Shown: positions 1 to 6,384, numbered from the stretch's first letter. The stretch: 6,993 nucleotides of DNA from Paludibacteraceae bacterium (GCA_017402895.1 JAFPLG010000179.1:1-6993); one strand, 5' to 3'. The notes: generated from the sequence alone by a model not told the origin. Numbers and translations: made by a program.

Positions 1-510
1 ATGGATATTATGCTTGTCGGTATCGTTCCATTTCTTGTTAGCATCATAATAGAAGCGGAAGCGATACGTGCCTTGCGAGGGTTCGTAGCACAGGAAACGA
101 CAGGTGTTGGTATTGGTCTCGAGCATGGTGTACGAGCCGTTCTGCTGGATAGTACACTCACGGCCACCATTGGTGAACGTCAGTCCGTTCTTCTTGGCGT
201 CGGTGCCGATATAGCCGTCCTTGGCCTTCACGTAATAGCGGTTGCTACTCTCCTCGGTTACTACCACCTGGTAATCGGCCAGCGCTTCGGACGTGATCTG
301 TCCGTTCTGGATAGTCGCCTTGACGATGTTGCCGGACGCATCTTCGCCATTCCATATGATGGCCTCGGTGTCCGATTTCTCATAGACCAGCAAATAGGTT
401 CCCGGCCATCCGGCAGCGGGCTTGCTATTGATACGCGTATAGACGGTAGCCGCCTGCGTCATCGTAACGCAGGCGAGCATCCACAAAAGAAATACAAAAT
501 ATTTTCGCAT
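1..510 (-). CDS. Secreted protein of unknown function, 5' part only (3' end beyond window)
   Basis: An open frame of 170 codons runs leftward from ATG at 510-508 and leaves the window without a stop, so the product is incomplete. Residues 1-20 form a signal peptide: MRK, a hydrophobic core (YFVFLLWMLACVTM), then a TQA|A cleavage site. The mature part is rich in Tyr, Thr and Asn and predicted to be beta-rich, with WPGTYLLVYE at about 35-44, NRYYVKAKDGYIG at 90-102 and YRFRFYYD at 149-156. In my experience a GTYLLVYE-like N-terminal module is common in large secreted Bacteroidetes proteins, some with nuclease or phosphatase domains further along; that is recollection and gives no function here. 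The start is supported by the signal peptide and by AAAGGAA about 8 nt upstream. The gene begins 25 bp after the tnaA stop with no visible promoter or terminator between, so co-transcription with tnaA is likely. Cys14 leaves a lipoprotein possible, but the lipobox is poor. Confidence 0.8.
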   Translation of the reverse strand, partial: MRKYFVFLLWMLACVTMTQAATVYTRINSKPAAGWPGTYLLVYEKSDTEAIIWNGEDASGNIVKATIQNGQITSEALADYQVVVTEESSNRYYVKAKDGYIGTDAKKNGLTFTNGGRECTIQQNGSYTMLETNTNTCRFLCYEPSQGTYRFRFYYDANKKWNDTDKHNIH

Positions 511-535
511 GATATGTTTCCTTTAGTTGCCCTGA

Positions 536-1909
536 TTAGAGGCGCTCAAGTTCGACAGTGAAATGGCGCATGAGGGGTGCCTCCTTCGTGATCTTCAGTC
601 CGCGGGTGATAGCCATACGACGGTCATAGACGTTCTTGAGCGCAGCGGCAATGACGTCCATGTGATTGTTGGTATATACGCGGCGCGGGATGCACAGACG
701 CACGAAATCCAGTCCGCCGAAGCGGTTCTCACGCGTCACAGGATCACGGTCGGCCAGGATATATCCTATCTCGCAAGCACGGATACCGGCCTCGAGATAC
801 AATTCGCAGGTTAGCGTTTGGGCCGGGAACTCCTCCTTAGGAATCTGAGAGAGCACGCGGTCAGCATCTACGAAGAGGGCATGTCCGCCGGCAGGACGTT
901 GGTATGGAATGCCGTACTCGTCGAGTTTCTGGGCCAGATACTGGACCTGACGGATACGCGTGTCGAGCATGTCAAACTCGGTATTCTCCATCAGTCCGAC
1001 AGCCAGCGCAGCCATGTCGCGACCGTTCATTCCACCGTAGGTTAGGAAGCCCTCGAACGGGATACAGAACTGCTTGCAGCCCTCGTACCACTCCTCACGG
1101 TTCGTAGCGATAAATCCACCCATGTTGACCAGTCCGTCCTTCTTGGCCGACATAGTCATCGAATCGACATACGAGAACATCTCACGAGCGATCTCCTTGA
1201 TGCTCTTGTTCTCGTAACCCGGCTCGCGCGTCTTGATAAAATAGGCATTCTCGGCAAAGCGTGCGGAGTCCATATTCACGGCCACGCCGTATTTATGACA
1301 GAGTTCACACGTGGCCTTGATATTCGCCATCGAGACGGGTTGACCGCCCACGGTATTGTTGGTCACGGTGAGCACCATAAACGGCACGTTGCCCTCGTTC
1401 TCGCGGAGTACTTTTTCTAACTTCTCCAGCGACACGTTGCCTTTGAAAGGTGCCTCCAGCTGGGTGTCCTTAGCCTCGTCGCACGTAACGTCGATAGCAA
1501 AAGCCTTACGAGCCTCGATATGGCCCTTGGTCGTATCAAAATGGGCATTGCCGGGGATGACCTGACCAGGCTTCACCAGGTAGGAGAACAGCACGTTCTC
1601 GGCGGCACGGCCTTGGTGGGTAGGGATGACATAGTTGAAACCCGTGAGTTCGGTTACAACGTTCTTGAACTCAAAGAACGAACGTGCACCCGAGTAACTC
1701 TCGTCGCCCATCATCATGGCGGCCCATTGGCGGTCGGACATAGAGCCCGTACCGGAATCGGTCAGCAAGTCAATGTAGACTTGCTCCGAACGAAGCATGA
1801 AAACATTGTTCTTGGCTGCAGCCAGCCATTTCTCGCGTTCCTCGCGCGTGGACTTGCGGATGGGCTCTACCATCTTGATTTTCCACGATTCTGCAAATGG
1901 AAGTTCCAT
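536..1909 (-). CDS. tnaA: Tryptophanase (L-tryptophan indole-lyase)
   Basis: A cytoplasmic PLP enzyme that splits L-tryptophan into indole, pyruvate and ammonia. The 457-residue product is full length for the beta-eliminating lyase family. It shows YIDLLTDSGTG (45-55), the PLP-phosphate loop THQGRAAEN (97-105), DSARFAENAYF (214-224, with the cofactor-contacting Asp and Arg) and MSAKKDG (253-259), where Lys257 should be the Schiff-base lysine. The close relative tyrosine phenol-lyase is excluded by three positions. HFDTT has Asp125 where phenol-lyase has Thr; RACEIG has Ile381 where phenol-lyase has Arg; RHFT has His449 where phenol-lyase has Phe. All three match E. coli TnaA. The N-terminus MELPFAESWKIK is the Bacteroides-type start. 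A consensus promoter lies 47 bp upstream, giving a leader of about 40 nt with no ATG, so there is no TnaC-like leader peptide. A secreted-protein gene follows after 25 bp. Confidence 0.96.
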   Translation of the reverse strand: MELPFAESWKIKMVEPIRKSTREEREKWLAAAKNNVFMLRSEQVYIDLLTDSGTGSMSDRQWAAMMMGDESYSGARSFFEFKNVVTELTGFNYVIPTHQGRAAENVLFSYLVKPGQVIPGNAHFDTTKGHIEARKAFAIDVTCDEAKDTQLEAPFKGNVSLEKLEKVLRENEGNVPFMVLTVTNNTVGGQPVSMANIKATCELCHKYGVAVNMDSARFAENAYFIKTREPGYENKSIKEIAREMFSYVDSMTMSAKKDGLVNMGGFIATNREEWYEGCKQFCIPFEGFLTYGGMNGRDMAALAVGLMENTEFDMLDTRIRQVQYLAQKLDEYGIPYQRPAGGHALFVDADRVLSQIPKEEFPAQTLTCELYLEAGIRACEIGYILADRDPVTRENRFGGLDFVRLCIPRRVYTNNHMDVIAAALKNVYDRRMAITRGLKITKEAPLMRHFTVELERL

Positions 1910-1955
1910 AGTGTTAGATATCTTATATTGATTGGTATTTCTACAAATTCGACTG

Positions 1956-1987
1956 CAAAGTTACAATTTTTTTTGCATATATCCAAA
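1956..1987 (-). promoter_or_regulatory. Bacteroidetes sigma-ABfr promoter for tnaA
   Basis: Read on the minus strand: TTTG (1987-1984), a 20-nt spacer, then TAACTTTG (1963-1956). This is an exact match to TTTG-N(19-21)-TAnnTTTG. Transcription should start near 1949, about 40 nt before the tnaA ATG. Its -33 element lies inside the spacer of the opposite promoter at 1972-2003. Confidence 0.85.
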
Positions 1988-2003
1988 TTTTGTTGTACCT
2001 TTG
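1972..2003 (+). promoter_or_regulatory. Bacteroidetes sigma-ABfr promoter for the SIMPL/CotH pair
   Basis: TTTG (1972-1975), a 20-nt spacer and TACCTTTG (1996-2003) match the consensus exactly. The start of transcription should fall near 2009, about 20 nt before the ATG at 2029. This rules out the in-frame TTG at 1990 as the translation start. It overlaps the divergent tnaA promoter by 16 bp. Confidence 0.87.
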
Positions 2004-2028
2004 CACAAAATTAAAAACAAACTGCCCT

Positions 2029-2718
2029 ATGAAAGAGAAAATCGTTAGCGCATTATGCGTAGCCATCGGCATCAGTCTGGCAGGACTATTTGTCTTCCTC
2101 GGTCTGAACAAGAATGCCGACAAAGACCGTTCTGTTACCGTTAAGGGACTATCCACCAGAACCGTAGAGGCTGACCATGCTGTATGGCCTCTTAGTTTTG
2201 CTATTGCAGGAAACGACCTGCAAGTTCTCTACAACGAGAGCGAACGCGTTAGCCAAGTGATTATCGACATGCTTAAGGCACGAGGTTTCAAGGCCGAAGA
2301 CCTGCAAATCGGAAACACTACCGTAGAAGACAAGTGGGATTCTTATAGTTATGAGAACCGACCGGAGTATAAATACCAACTCAACTCTTCCGTTATCGTC
2401 AGCACCGACGACGTACAACTCGTAGTGAAGAGTGCCGGGTGCCAAAGCGAACTACTTAACCGTGGCATCATCGTTAACTCATCTGACTGGCAACTTGACT
2501 ACCAGTACAACGGACTGCCGGAACTCAAACCCGAGATGATCGAAGAGGCCACCAAGAACGCTCGCGCCGTAGCTCAGAAATTTGCAAATGACGCTGAGTG
2601 CGACTTAGGTAGCATCTCGCGTGCCAGCCAAGGCCAATTCAGCATAGAAAGCGATCCATATCAGCCTTGGATTAAGCATGTACGTGTAGTAACTACTATT
2701 GACTACAAACTGGACTAA
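2029..2718 (+). CDS. SIMPL domain (DUF541) membrane-anchored periplasmic protein
   Basis: 229 residues. MKEK is followed by one hydrophobic segment (about 5-26, VSALCVAIGISLAGLFVFLG), either an uncleaved anchor or a signal sequence, leaving the rest outside the inner membrane. Residues 35-60 carry the family signature SVTVKGLSTRTVEADHAVWP, and the domain continues to the C-terminus (HVRVVTTIDYKLD). SIMPL/DUF541 proteins, including the E. coli YggE group, are periplasmic or envelope proteins linked to oxidative-stress phenotypes; the molecular activity is unsettled, so none is assigned. ATG at 2029 is chosen because the promoter -7 box ends at 2003 and the in-frame TTG at 1990 would precede the transcript. 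The CotH-like gene begins 2 bp after the TAA at 2716-2718, so the two are probably co-transcribed and translationally coupled. Confidence 0.9.
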   Translation: MKEKIVSALCVAIGISLAGLFVFLGLNKNADKDRSVTVKGLSTRTVEADHAVWPLSFAIAGNDLQVLYNESERVSQVIIDMLKARGFKAEDLQIGNTTVEDKWDSYSYENRPEYKYQLNSSVIVSTDDVQLVVKSAGCQSELLNRGIIVNSSDWQLDYQYNGLPELKPEMIEEATKNARAVAQKFANDAECDLGSISRASQGQFSIESDPYQPWIKHVRVVTTIDYKLD

Positions 2719-2720
2719 AA

Positions 2721-4481
2721 ATGCGAACCGTCGTCCTCCACATTTTACTACTCTGCTCGATTGCGGTCTCCGCACTTACAATCCCGCAGGGCACGTTATA
2801 TTTCGACAACAACAAGACCAACTACTCTATGGTCTATTTTGTCTATGGCAGCGAACAACCTGCCACGACCTACGTGTTGCCCATGACGCTCGACGGCAAC
2901 AAGTGGCGCGTCAACATCCCGGAGACGGTCAACAACATGTACCGATTTACGTTCGTAGGAGGCGAACTGAGCGAAGGCACCTACAACCAGAGTTTTACCA
3001 ACTTCAAAGAATACGTGAGCACGACGCTCAATCTTAATCGCACAGCGACCTCCGAAGCGCAGATGAATACAGGCGACATCTTCGTTCCGGAAACAGGAGA
3101 CAATTGGGCACAAGGATACTGGACTTCGCTATCAGCATGGCAAGCATCACTAGGGGGGACGACACCAACCGCATCCATCTCAGGCACGCTGCCCGTAGTC
3201 TACATCAACACACAAAACCAGAAGGCCATTGATAGCAAAGAGACCTACGTACCCGGAAGCCTATACATCGACCCTCTAAATACAGGTCAAGCAGCACTAG
3301 GTACCGCTACGGAACCTATTGCAGCGCAATTCAAGGGACGCGGCAACTACACATGGACGGGCTTTGACAAGAAACCCTACCGCATCAAATTCGACGTCAA
3401 GCAAAGTGTTCTCGGTATGCCCAACAACCGTCACTGGTGCCTGCTTGCCCACGCGGATGACAACCTGGGCTTCCTGAAGAACACCGTAGGATTCATGCTG
3501 AGCGAGCAGATCGGCCTACGCTGGACTCCCCGCGTACGCCCTGTAGAACTGGTGATCAACGGCAAGTACTACGGACTCTATTTCCTAACAGAACATGTGC
3601 GTATAGCGGGTAACCGCGTGAAGGTAACCGAACAGCAGGACAACAGTGCCGACTCCGTCAGCGGTGGATGGCTCGTAGAGATTGACAACTATGCCGAAGT
3701 AGGCAATATCAACCTGACCGAAGGCAACGGACAGCAGGTGATGATTACCATCAAAGAACCGGAAGTGCTATCTACGCAACAGCGCAACTATATCGAGGGC
3801 CAGATGAACGGTCTGAACAATGCCATCTGGGGCAATTCGTCCACCAAGTTATGGAATATGCTCGATTTGGACGAGGCCGCCAAGTATTACCTGGTGCAAG
3901 AAATCATGGAAGATTGCGAATCGTACCACGGCAGTTGTTTCCTCTACAAGGATCGTGACCGAAACGGCAAAAGCGAGAAGTGGTTCTTCGGTCCGGTATG
4001 GGATTTTGGTAATGCCTACAACCGTCATCAGGAGACCTGGATCTACGACAACCCCATTTTCGACCAATACTGGATCGGACAATTGGCTACGTGGCCTGAA
4101 TTTCAAGCGAAGGTGCGCGAATGCTGGTATGTTTATTACCATTCGCAACAAACCAAAACGCGCACTCAAATCAATGATTTTGTGGCACTTATAACGCAGG
4201 CTGCCAAGAATGATGCCGTCCGTTGGCGCAATACACAGAACTATCGTGACAACAGCAACATGCAGAGCCGTCAGAGCGAGTTTTTGAGCCGTCTAAACTG
4301 GCGAATCCAGTGGCTGTATTCCCAATGGGGCGAAGGAACCAAGCCTGCGACCTGGGATATTGAGCAAACAGAAAGCAGCACCGACTACGGCACTGCTTCC
4401 AAACTACTCTATCCCGACGGACGAATGGTTATCATCCGTAACGGCCAGCGTTACGACCTGAACGGACGCCTCATCGAATGA
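2721..4481 (+). CDS. Secreted CotH kinase-family protein
   Basis: 586 residues. A signal peptide at 1-18 ends in AVSA|LT. Residues about 22-110 form an extra beta-rich module beginning GTLYFDNNKTNYSMVYFVYG, reminiscent of CBM25/26-type or SusE-like carbohydrate-binding modules; that resemblance is from memory and unproven. The CotH region spans about 155-540: FKGRGNYTW (204-212), KKPYRIKFD (217-225), HWCLLAHADDNLGFLKN (238-254), RPVELVINGKYYGLYFLTEH (273-292), GGWLVEID (315-322), LYKDRDRNGK (408-417) and FFGPVWDFGNAY (422-433). Bacillus CotH is an atypical protein kinase that phosphorylates spore-coat proteins. Asp411 or Asp413 and Asp428 are candidate nucleotide or metal ligands by position. 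In Bacteroidetes the family is secreted and its substrates are mostly unknown. The protein ends with a short tail, PDGRMVIIRNGQRYDLNGR (565-583), typical of secreted proteins in this group. It starts 2 bp after the SIMPL gene and its 3' end overlaps the nucleotidase gene. Confidence 0.88.
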   Translation: MRTVVLHILLLCSIAVSALTIPQGTLYFDNNKTNYSMVYFVYGSEQPATTYVLPMTLDGNKWRVNIPETVNNMYRFTFVGGELSEGTYNQSFTNFKEYVSTTLNLNRTATSEAQMNTGDIFVPETGDNWAQGYWTSLSAWQASLGGTTPTASISGTLPVVYINTQNQKAIDSKETYVPGSLYIDPLNTGQAALGTATEPIAAQFKGRGNYTWTGFDKKPYRIKFDVKQSVLGMPNNRHWCLLAHADDNLGFLKNTVGFMLSEQIGLRWTPRVRPVELVINGKYYGLYFLTEHVRIAGNRVKVTEQQDNSADSVSGGWLVEIDNYAEVGNINLTEGNGQQVMITIKEPEVLSTQQRNYIEGQMNGLNNAIWGNSSTKLWNMLDLDEAAKYYLVQEIMEDCESYHGSCFLYKDRDRNGKSEKWFFGPVWDFGNAYNRHQETWIYDNPIFDQYWIGQLATWPEFQAKVRECWYVYYHSQQTKTRTQINDFVALITQAAKNDAVRWRNTQNYRDNSNMQSRQSEFLSRLNWRIQWLYSQWGEGTKPATWDIEQTESSTDYGTASKLLYPDGRMVIIRNGQRYDLNGRLIE

Positions 4482-6063
4482 TGGTTATTCTTCCTTGCGG
4501 ACGAGCGTACTCCTGACCTACGACGCCACCCAATCTCTCCTGGATATAACGAATCGTGGCGGTATTGTCCACACAAACATTATAACGCAGCACGTTACAA
4601 TTTTTCATCACGTCGTTGTAACTGCCCAGGCTATACTGCGAAACGGCCATCGTATAGGTCTTATCGGGCTGTATGGGTTCGTATTGTCCCGTTGTCTCAT
4701 TCAGCACTTCCAGGCTCAGTACCTTATCCTCCGGCACGCTAAACGTATAGCGGAAGCCGGAAGGCTGAACGAAGTCACCCAGTTCACCCTTCTTATTCTC
4801 AGCCAAATTCTCCGTCTTCAGGGCGCTGCAACCAAATGCTACCACCTGTTCCAACTGACGGCCCGTTATTTCAATTACATGGTAATCATTGCTAAATGGC
4901 TGCACATTGATCACCTGGCCGAACGTTATCTCACCAATGGGATAATCGTTGCGGATGCCACCACCATTGACGAACGCCATCTGCGCACCGCATGCCCAAC
5001 GAGCTGCGTCGGCAGCCAGGTTTCCGCCATTGGTTTCTCCCTTACGCACTAACCGCTGTCCGTTGTCGCCCATGATAGTCAGACGCACTTCCGTACGCCC
5101 TACGGGCTGATTTTTAATCGGAGCATTCACTACGTCGATACTATCCAGCACAGCCTGTACACTCTTGCTACTACCGGCTATCTCGCCGGAGGGCTTCAGA
5201 TAAGTCCGTACGCGACCATCACGTCCAATATAGACTACACCTACATTCATAAACTTCGTACCCGTTTGCGTCAGTGGTACATCAATGCCTTTCAGGTTCT
5301 TTACCATCCGTTGTGCAATCTCCGAATGGGTATGACCATCCAGCACAGCATCTACGCCATAGGTCTTCTGTATCAGGTCCACAGAGGTCAGCGGCACGTC
5401 TGTCTCACCAATATGCGTCAACAATATGACGTACTTAGCACCCGCACGACGGGCACTATTTACCTGTTCTTGTGTCAGGCGGACTACTTCCTCATCCGTC
5501 TGCAAGCGATATAGCGTATCTCCATCGTTCGTGATAAACGCAGATTTCTCATCACGCATCGTCGTAGGGGTCAGCACGCCAACATAAGCCACTTTTGTAC
5601 GGCCATAACGGTGCATCACATAGTTCGGAAAGAGGAACTTCCCCGACCGGTCACTAAGGTTGACACAACTCACCTTCTCGTTACCCAATTGCGAGAAGAG
5701 TTCCAGCATACGAGGCGTGCCATAGTCAAACTCGTGATTGCCAGGCTCTACGGCATCGTATCCTACGCAACGCATGATATCTACTATCTGCTGACCATGA
5801 GTGAGCGTACCTTCTATGCCACCCTGGAACAAGTCACCTGAACTGACTACACCCACATAGGCTGTATCCGAGGCCTGGATTGCATCACGCAGATAGGCCA
5901 TCTTGGCAAAACCAGCCACTTCACAGTGGGAATCATTATCATGCAGGATCACGATCGGCTTATCCTGACGATTACATGCCATTATCGACCAAGCCATGCT
6001 GATACCCATCATGAGGCCTATCGTTCTCAGTAGTGAATTAGTAGAAACTGTTTTCATTATCAT
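4471..6063 (-). CDS. 5'-nucleotidase/2',3'-cyclic phosphodiesterase-like lipoprotein (UshA family)
   Basis: 530 residues with a lipoprotein signal: hydrophobic 11-29 ending SIMA|C30. It is therefore predicted to be lipid-anchored in the envelope, where the family removes phosphate from nucleotides or related esters for salvage. The N-terminal metallophosphoesterase domain has all metal-site motifs: DNDSH (Asp44, His46), GDLFQGG (Asp77), GNHEFD (Asn109, with His110 and Asp113 as the expected catalytic pair), LLTHIGE (His217) and DGHTH (His244, His246). The C-terminal nucleotidase domain shows ETNGGNLAADA (343-353), FVNGGGIRND (364-373, substrate Arg371) and GEITFGQVINVQPF (377-390). The usual GGDGF-like segment of the base-binding site is replaced by SLGSYND (478-484), so base preference is uncertain. 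ATG at 6057, two codons in (MKTV), is an equally plausible start. The stop lies inside the convergent CotH gene. Its promoter is probably at 6293-6324, giving a long leader. Confidence 0.93.
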   Translation of the reverse strand: MIMKTVSTNSLLRTIGLMMGISMAWSIMACNRQDKPIVILHDNDSHCEVAGFAKMAYLRDAIQASDTAYVGVVSSGDLFQGGIEGTLTHGQQIVDIMRCVGYDAVEPGNHEFDYGTPRMLELFSQLGNEKVSCVNLSDRSGKFLFPNYVMHRYGRTKVAYVGVLTPTTMRDEKSAFITNDGDTLYRLQTDEEVVRLTQEQVNSARRAGAKYVILLTHIGETDVPLTSVDLIQKTYGVDAVLDGHTHSEIAQRMVKNLKGIDVPLTQTGTKFMNVGVVYIGRDGRVRTYLKPSGEIAGSSKSVQAVLDSIDVVNAPIKNQPVGRTEVRLTIMGDNGQRLVRKGETNGGNLAADAARWACGAQMAFVNGGGIRNDYPIGEITFGQVINVQPFSNDYHVIEITGRQLEQVVAFGCSALKTENLAENKKGELGDFVQPSGFRYTFSVPEDKVLSLEVLNETTGQYEPIQPDKTYTMAVSQYSLGSYNDVMKNCNVLRYNVCVDNTATIRYIQERLGGVVGQEYARPQGRITIIR

Positions 6064-6129
6064 AGATTGTTAGTTTTTGTGAAATTGAATTCTAAACGGT
6101 TAAAAACACTGCCTTTCTGGTTAAAAATG

Positions 6130-6162
6130 GCAAAAAATATGTTAAAAAACATGGTTTTTTGC
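6130..6162 (-). other. AT-rich inverted repeat in the nucleotidase leader
   Basis: The left arm GCAAAAAATATGTT (6130-6143) pairs with AACATGGTTTTTTGC (6148-6162) around an AAAA loop, with one bulge. It sits 67 bp before the nucleotidase start. In minus-strand RNA the distal arm ends in a run of six U followed by GCC, so it could act as a weak terminator or RNA-stability element. A loose promoter-like TTG-N22-TATTTTTTG overlaps it on the minus strand. Confidence 0.4.
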
Positions 6163-6169
6163 AATTTTA

Positions 6170-6201
6170 TTTGCACATATCATAAAAAAGCAGTACTTTT
6201 G
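6170..6201 (+). promoter_or_regulatory. Rightward consensus promoter with no gene downstream
   Basis: TTTG (6170-6173), a 20-nt spacer and TACTTTTG (6194-6201) match the Bacteroidetes consensus exactly. Transcription would start near 6208 and meet an intrinsic terminator ending about 6275. No substantial plus-strand gene follows before the antiparallel rRNA operon, so the promoter probably serves a short RNA. Confidence 0.65.
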
Positions 6202-6207
6202 CATCGT

Positions 6208-6275
6208 GTTTTTCATGGTATTAGATTTAAGGTTAAGTAAAAAGGTTGGGTTGTCGTGAGACAACCTTCTTTTTT
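6208..6275 (+). ncRNA. Candidate short RNA of about 70 nt
   Basis: This entry is inferred from a perfect promoter at 6170-6201 and a terminator hairpin with a T-run at 6249-6275; the 5' end is an estimate. The only reading frame inside is 14 codons (ATG 6215, stop 6257-6259, with the stop in the terminator loop), too short to call coding. The RNA would be fully complementary to the predicted leader of the leftward nucleotidase transcript. It matches no RNA family I recognise. Confidence 0.35.
6249..6275 (+). terminator. Intrinsic terminator, rightward
   Basis: Stem GGTTGTC (6249-6255) / GACAACC (6260-6266) closes a GTGA tetraloop and is followed by TTCTTTTTT. On the minus strand the same hairpin is followed by CAACCTTTTT, so it could also pause or terminate leftward transcription entering the nucleotidase leader. 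An upstream copy AAGGTTG (6242-6248) can compete by pairing with CAACCTT (6262-6268). Confidence 0.7.
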
Positions 6276-6292
6276 ATATCTTATTCTGACCG

Positions 6293-6324
6293 CAAAGGTA
6301 CAAAAAATAATGCACATACGCAAA
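6293..6324 (-). promoter_or_regulatory. Leftward consensus promoter, probably for the nucleotidase gene
   Basis: Read on the minus strand: TTTG (6324-6321), a 20-nt spacer and TACCTTTG (6300-6293), an exact consensus match. Transcription would start near 6286, giving a leader of about 220 nt before the ATG at 6063. The leader crosses the hairpin at 6249-6266 and the AT-rich inverted repeat at 6130-6162. The -33 TTTG lies in the loop of the palindrome at 6311-6334. Confidence 0.72.
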
Positions 6325-6334
6325 TGTATGTGCA
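6311..6334. terminator. Perfect 9-bp inverted repeat, bidirectional terminator or operator
   Basis: TGCACATAC (6311-6319) and GTATGTGCA (6326-6334) flank a 6-nt loop, GCAAAT. A run of six T follows on the plus strand and TTATTTTTT follows on the minus strand, so it has terminator form in both directions. It could be the last barrier behind the rRNA operon. Because the loop holds the -33 element of the leftward promoter, a regulator-binding role is an alternative. Confidence 0.6.
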
Positions 6335-6384
6335 TTTTTTATACCCTGAGACGAATCTTACACCGAGGGGAAAGATCCGATAAG

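Noticed and set aside
1..561. Long open frame on the plus strand
   Set aside because: It is antisense to the signal-peptide protein and runs past it into tnaA; its translation has no recognisable domain, while the minus frame has a clear secretion signal.
536..1909. Tyrosine phenol-lyase instead of tryptophanase
   Set aside because: Asp125, Ile381 and His449 match TnaA and not the Thr, Arg and Phe that define phenol-lyase.
1520..2014. Plus-strand frame of 164 codons antisense to tnaA
   Set aside because: It overlaps the certain tryptophanase gene and both promoters, and shows no family motif.
1990..2028. Upstream TTG start for the SIMPL protein
   Set aside because: It lies within the promoter, before the predicted transcription start; ATG 2029 gives a normal membrane-anchor N-terminus.
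4495..5052. Plus-strand frame of 185 codons inside the nucleotidase gene
   Set aside because: It is a shadow of a gene with all catalytic motifs intact on the minus strand.
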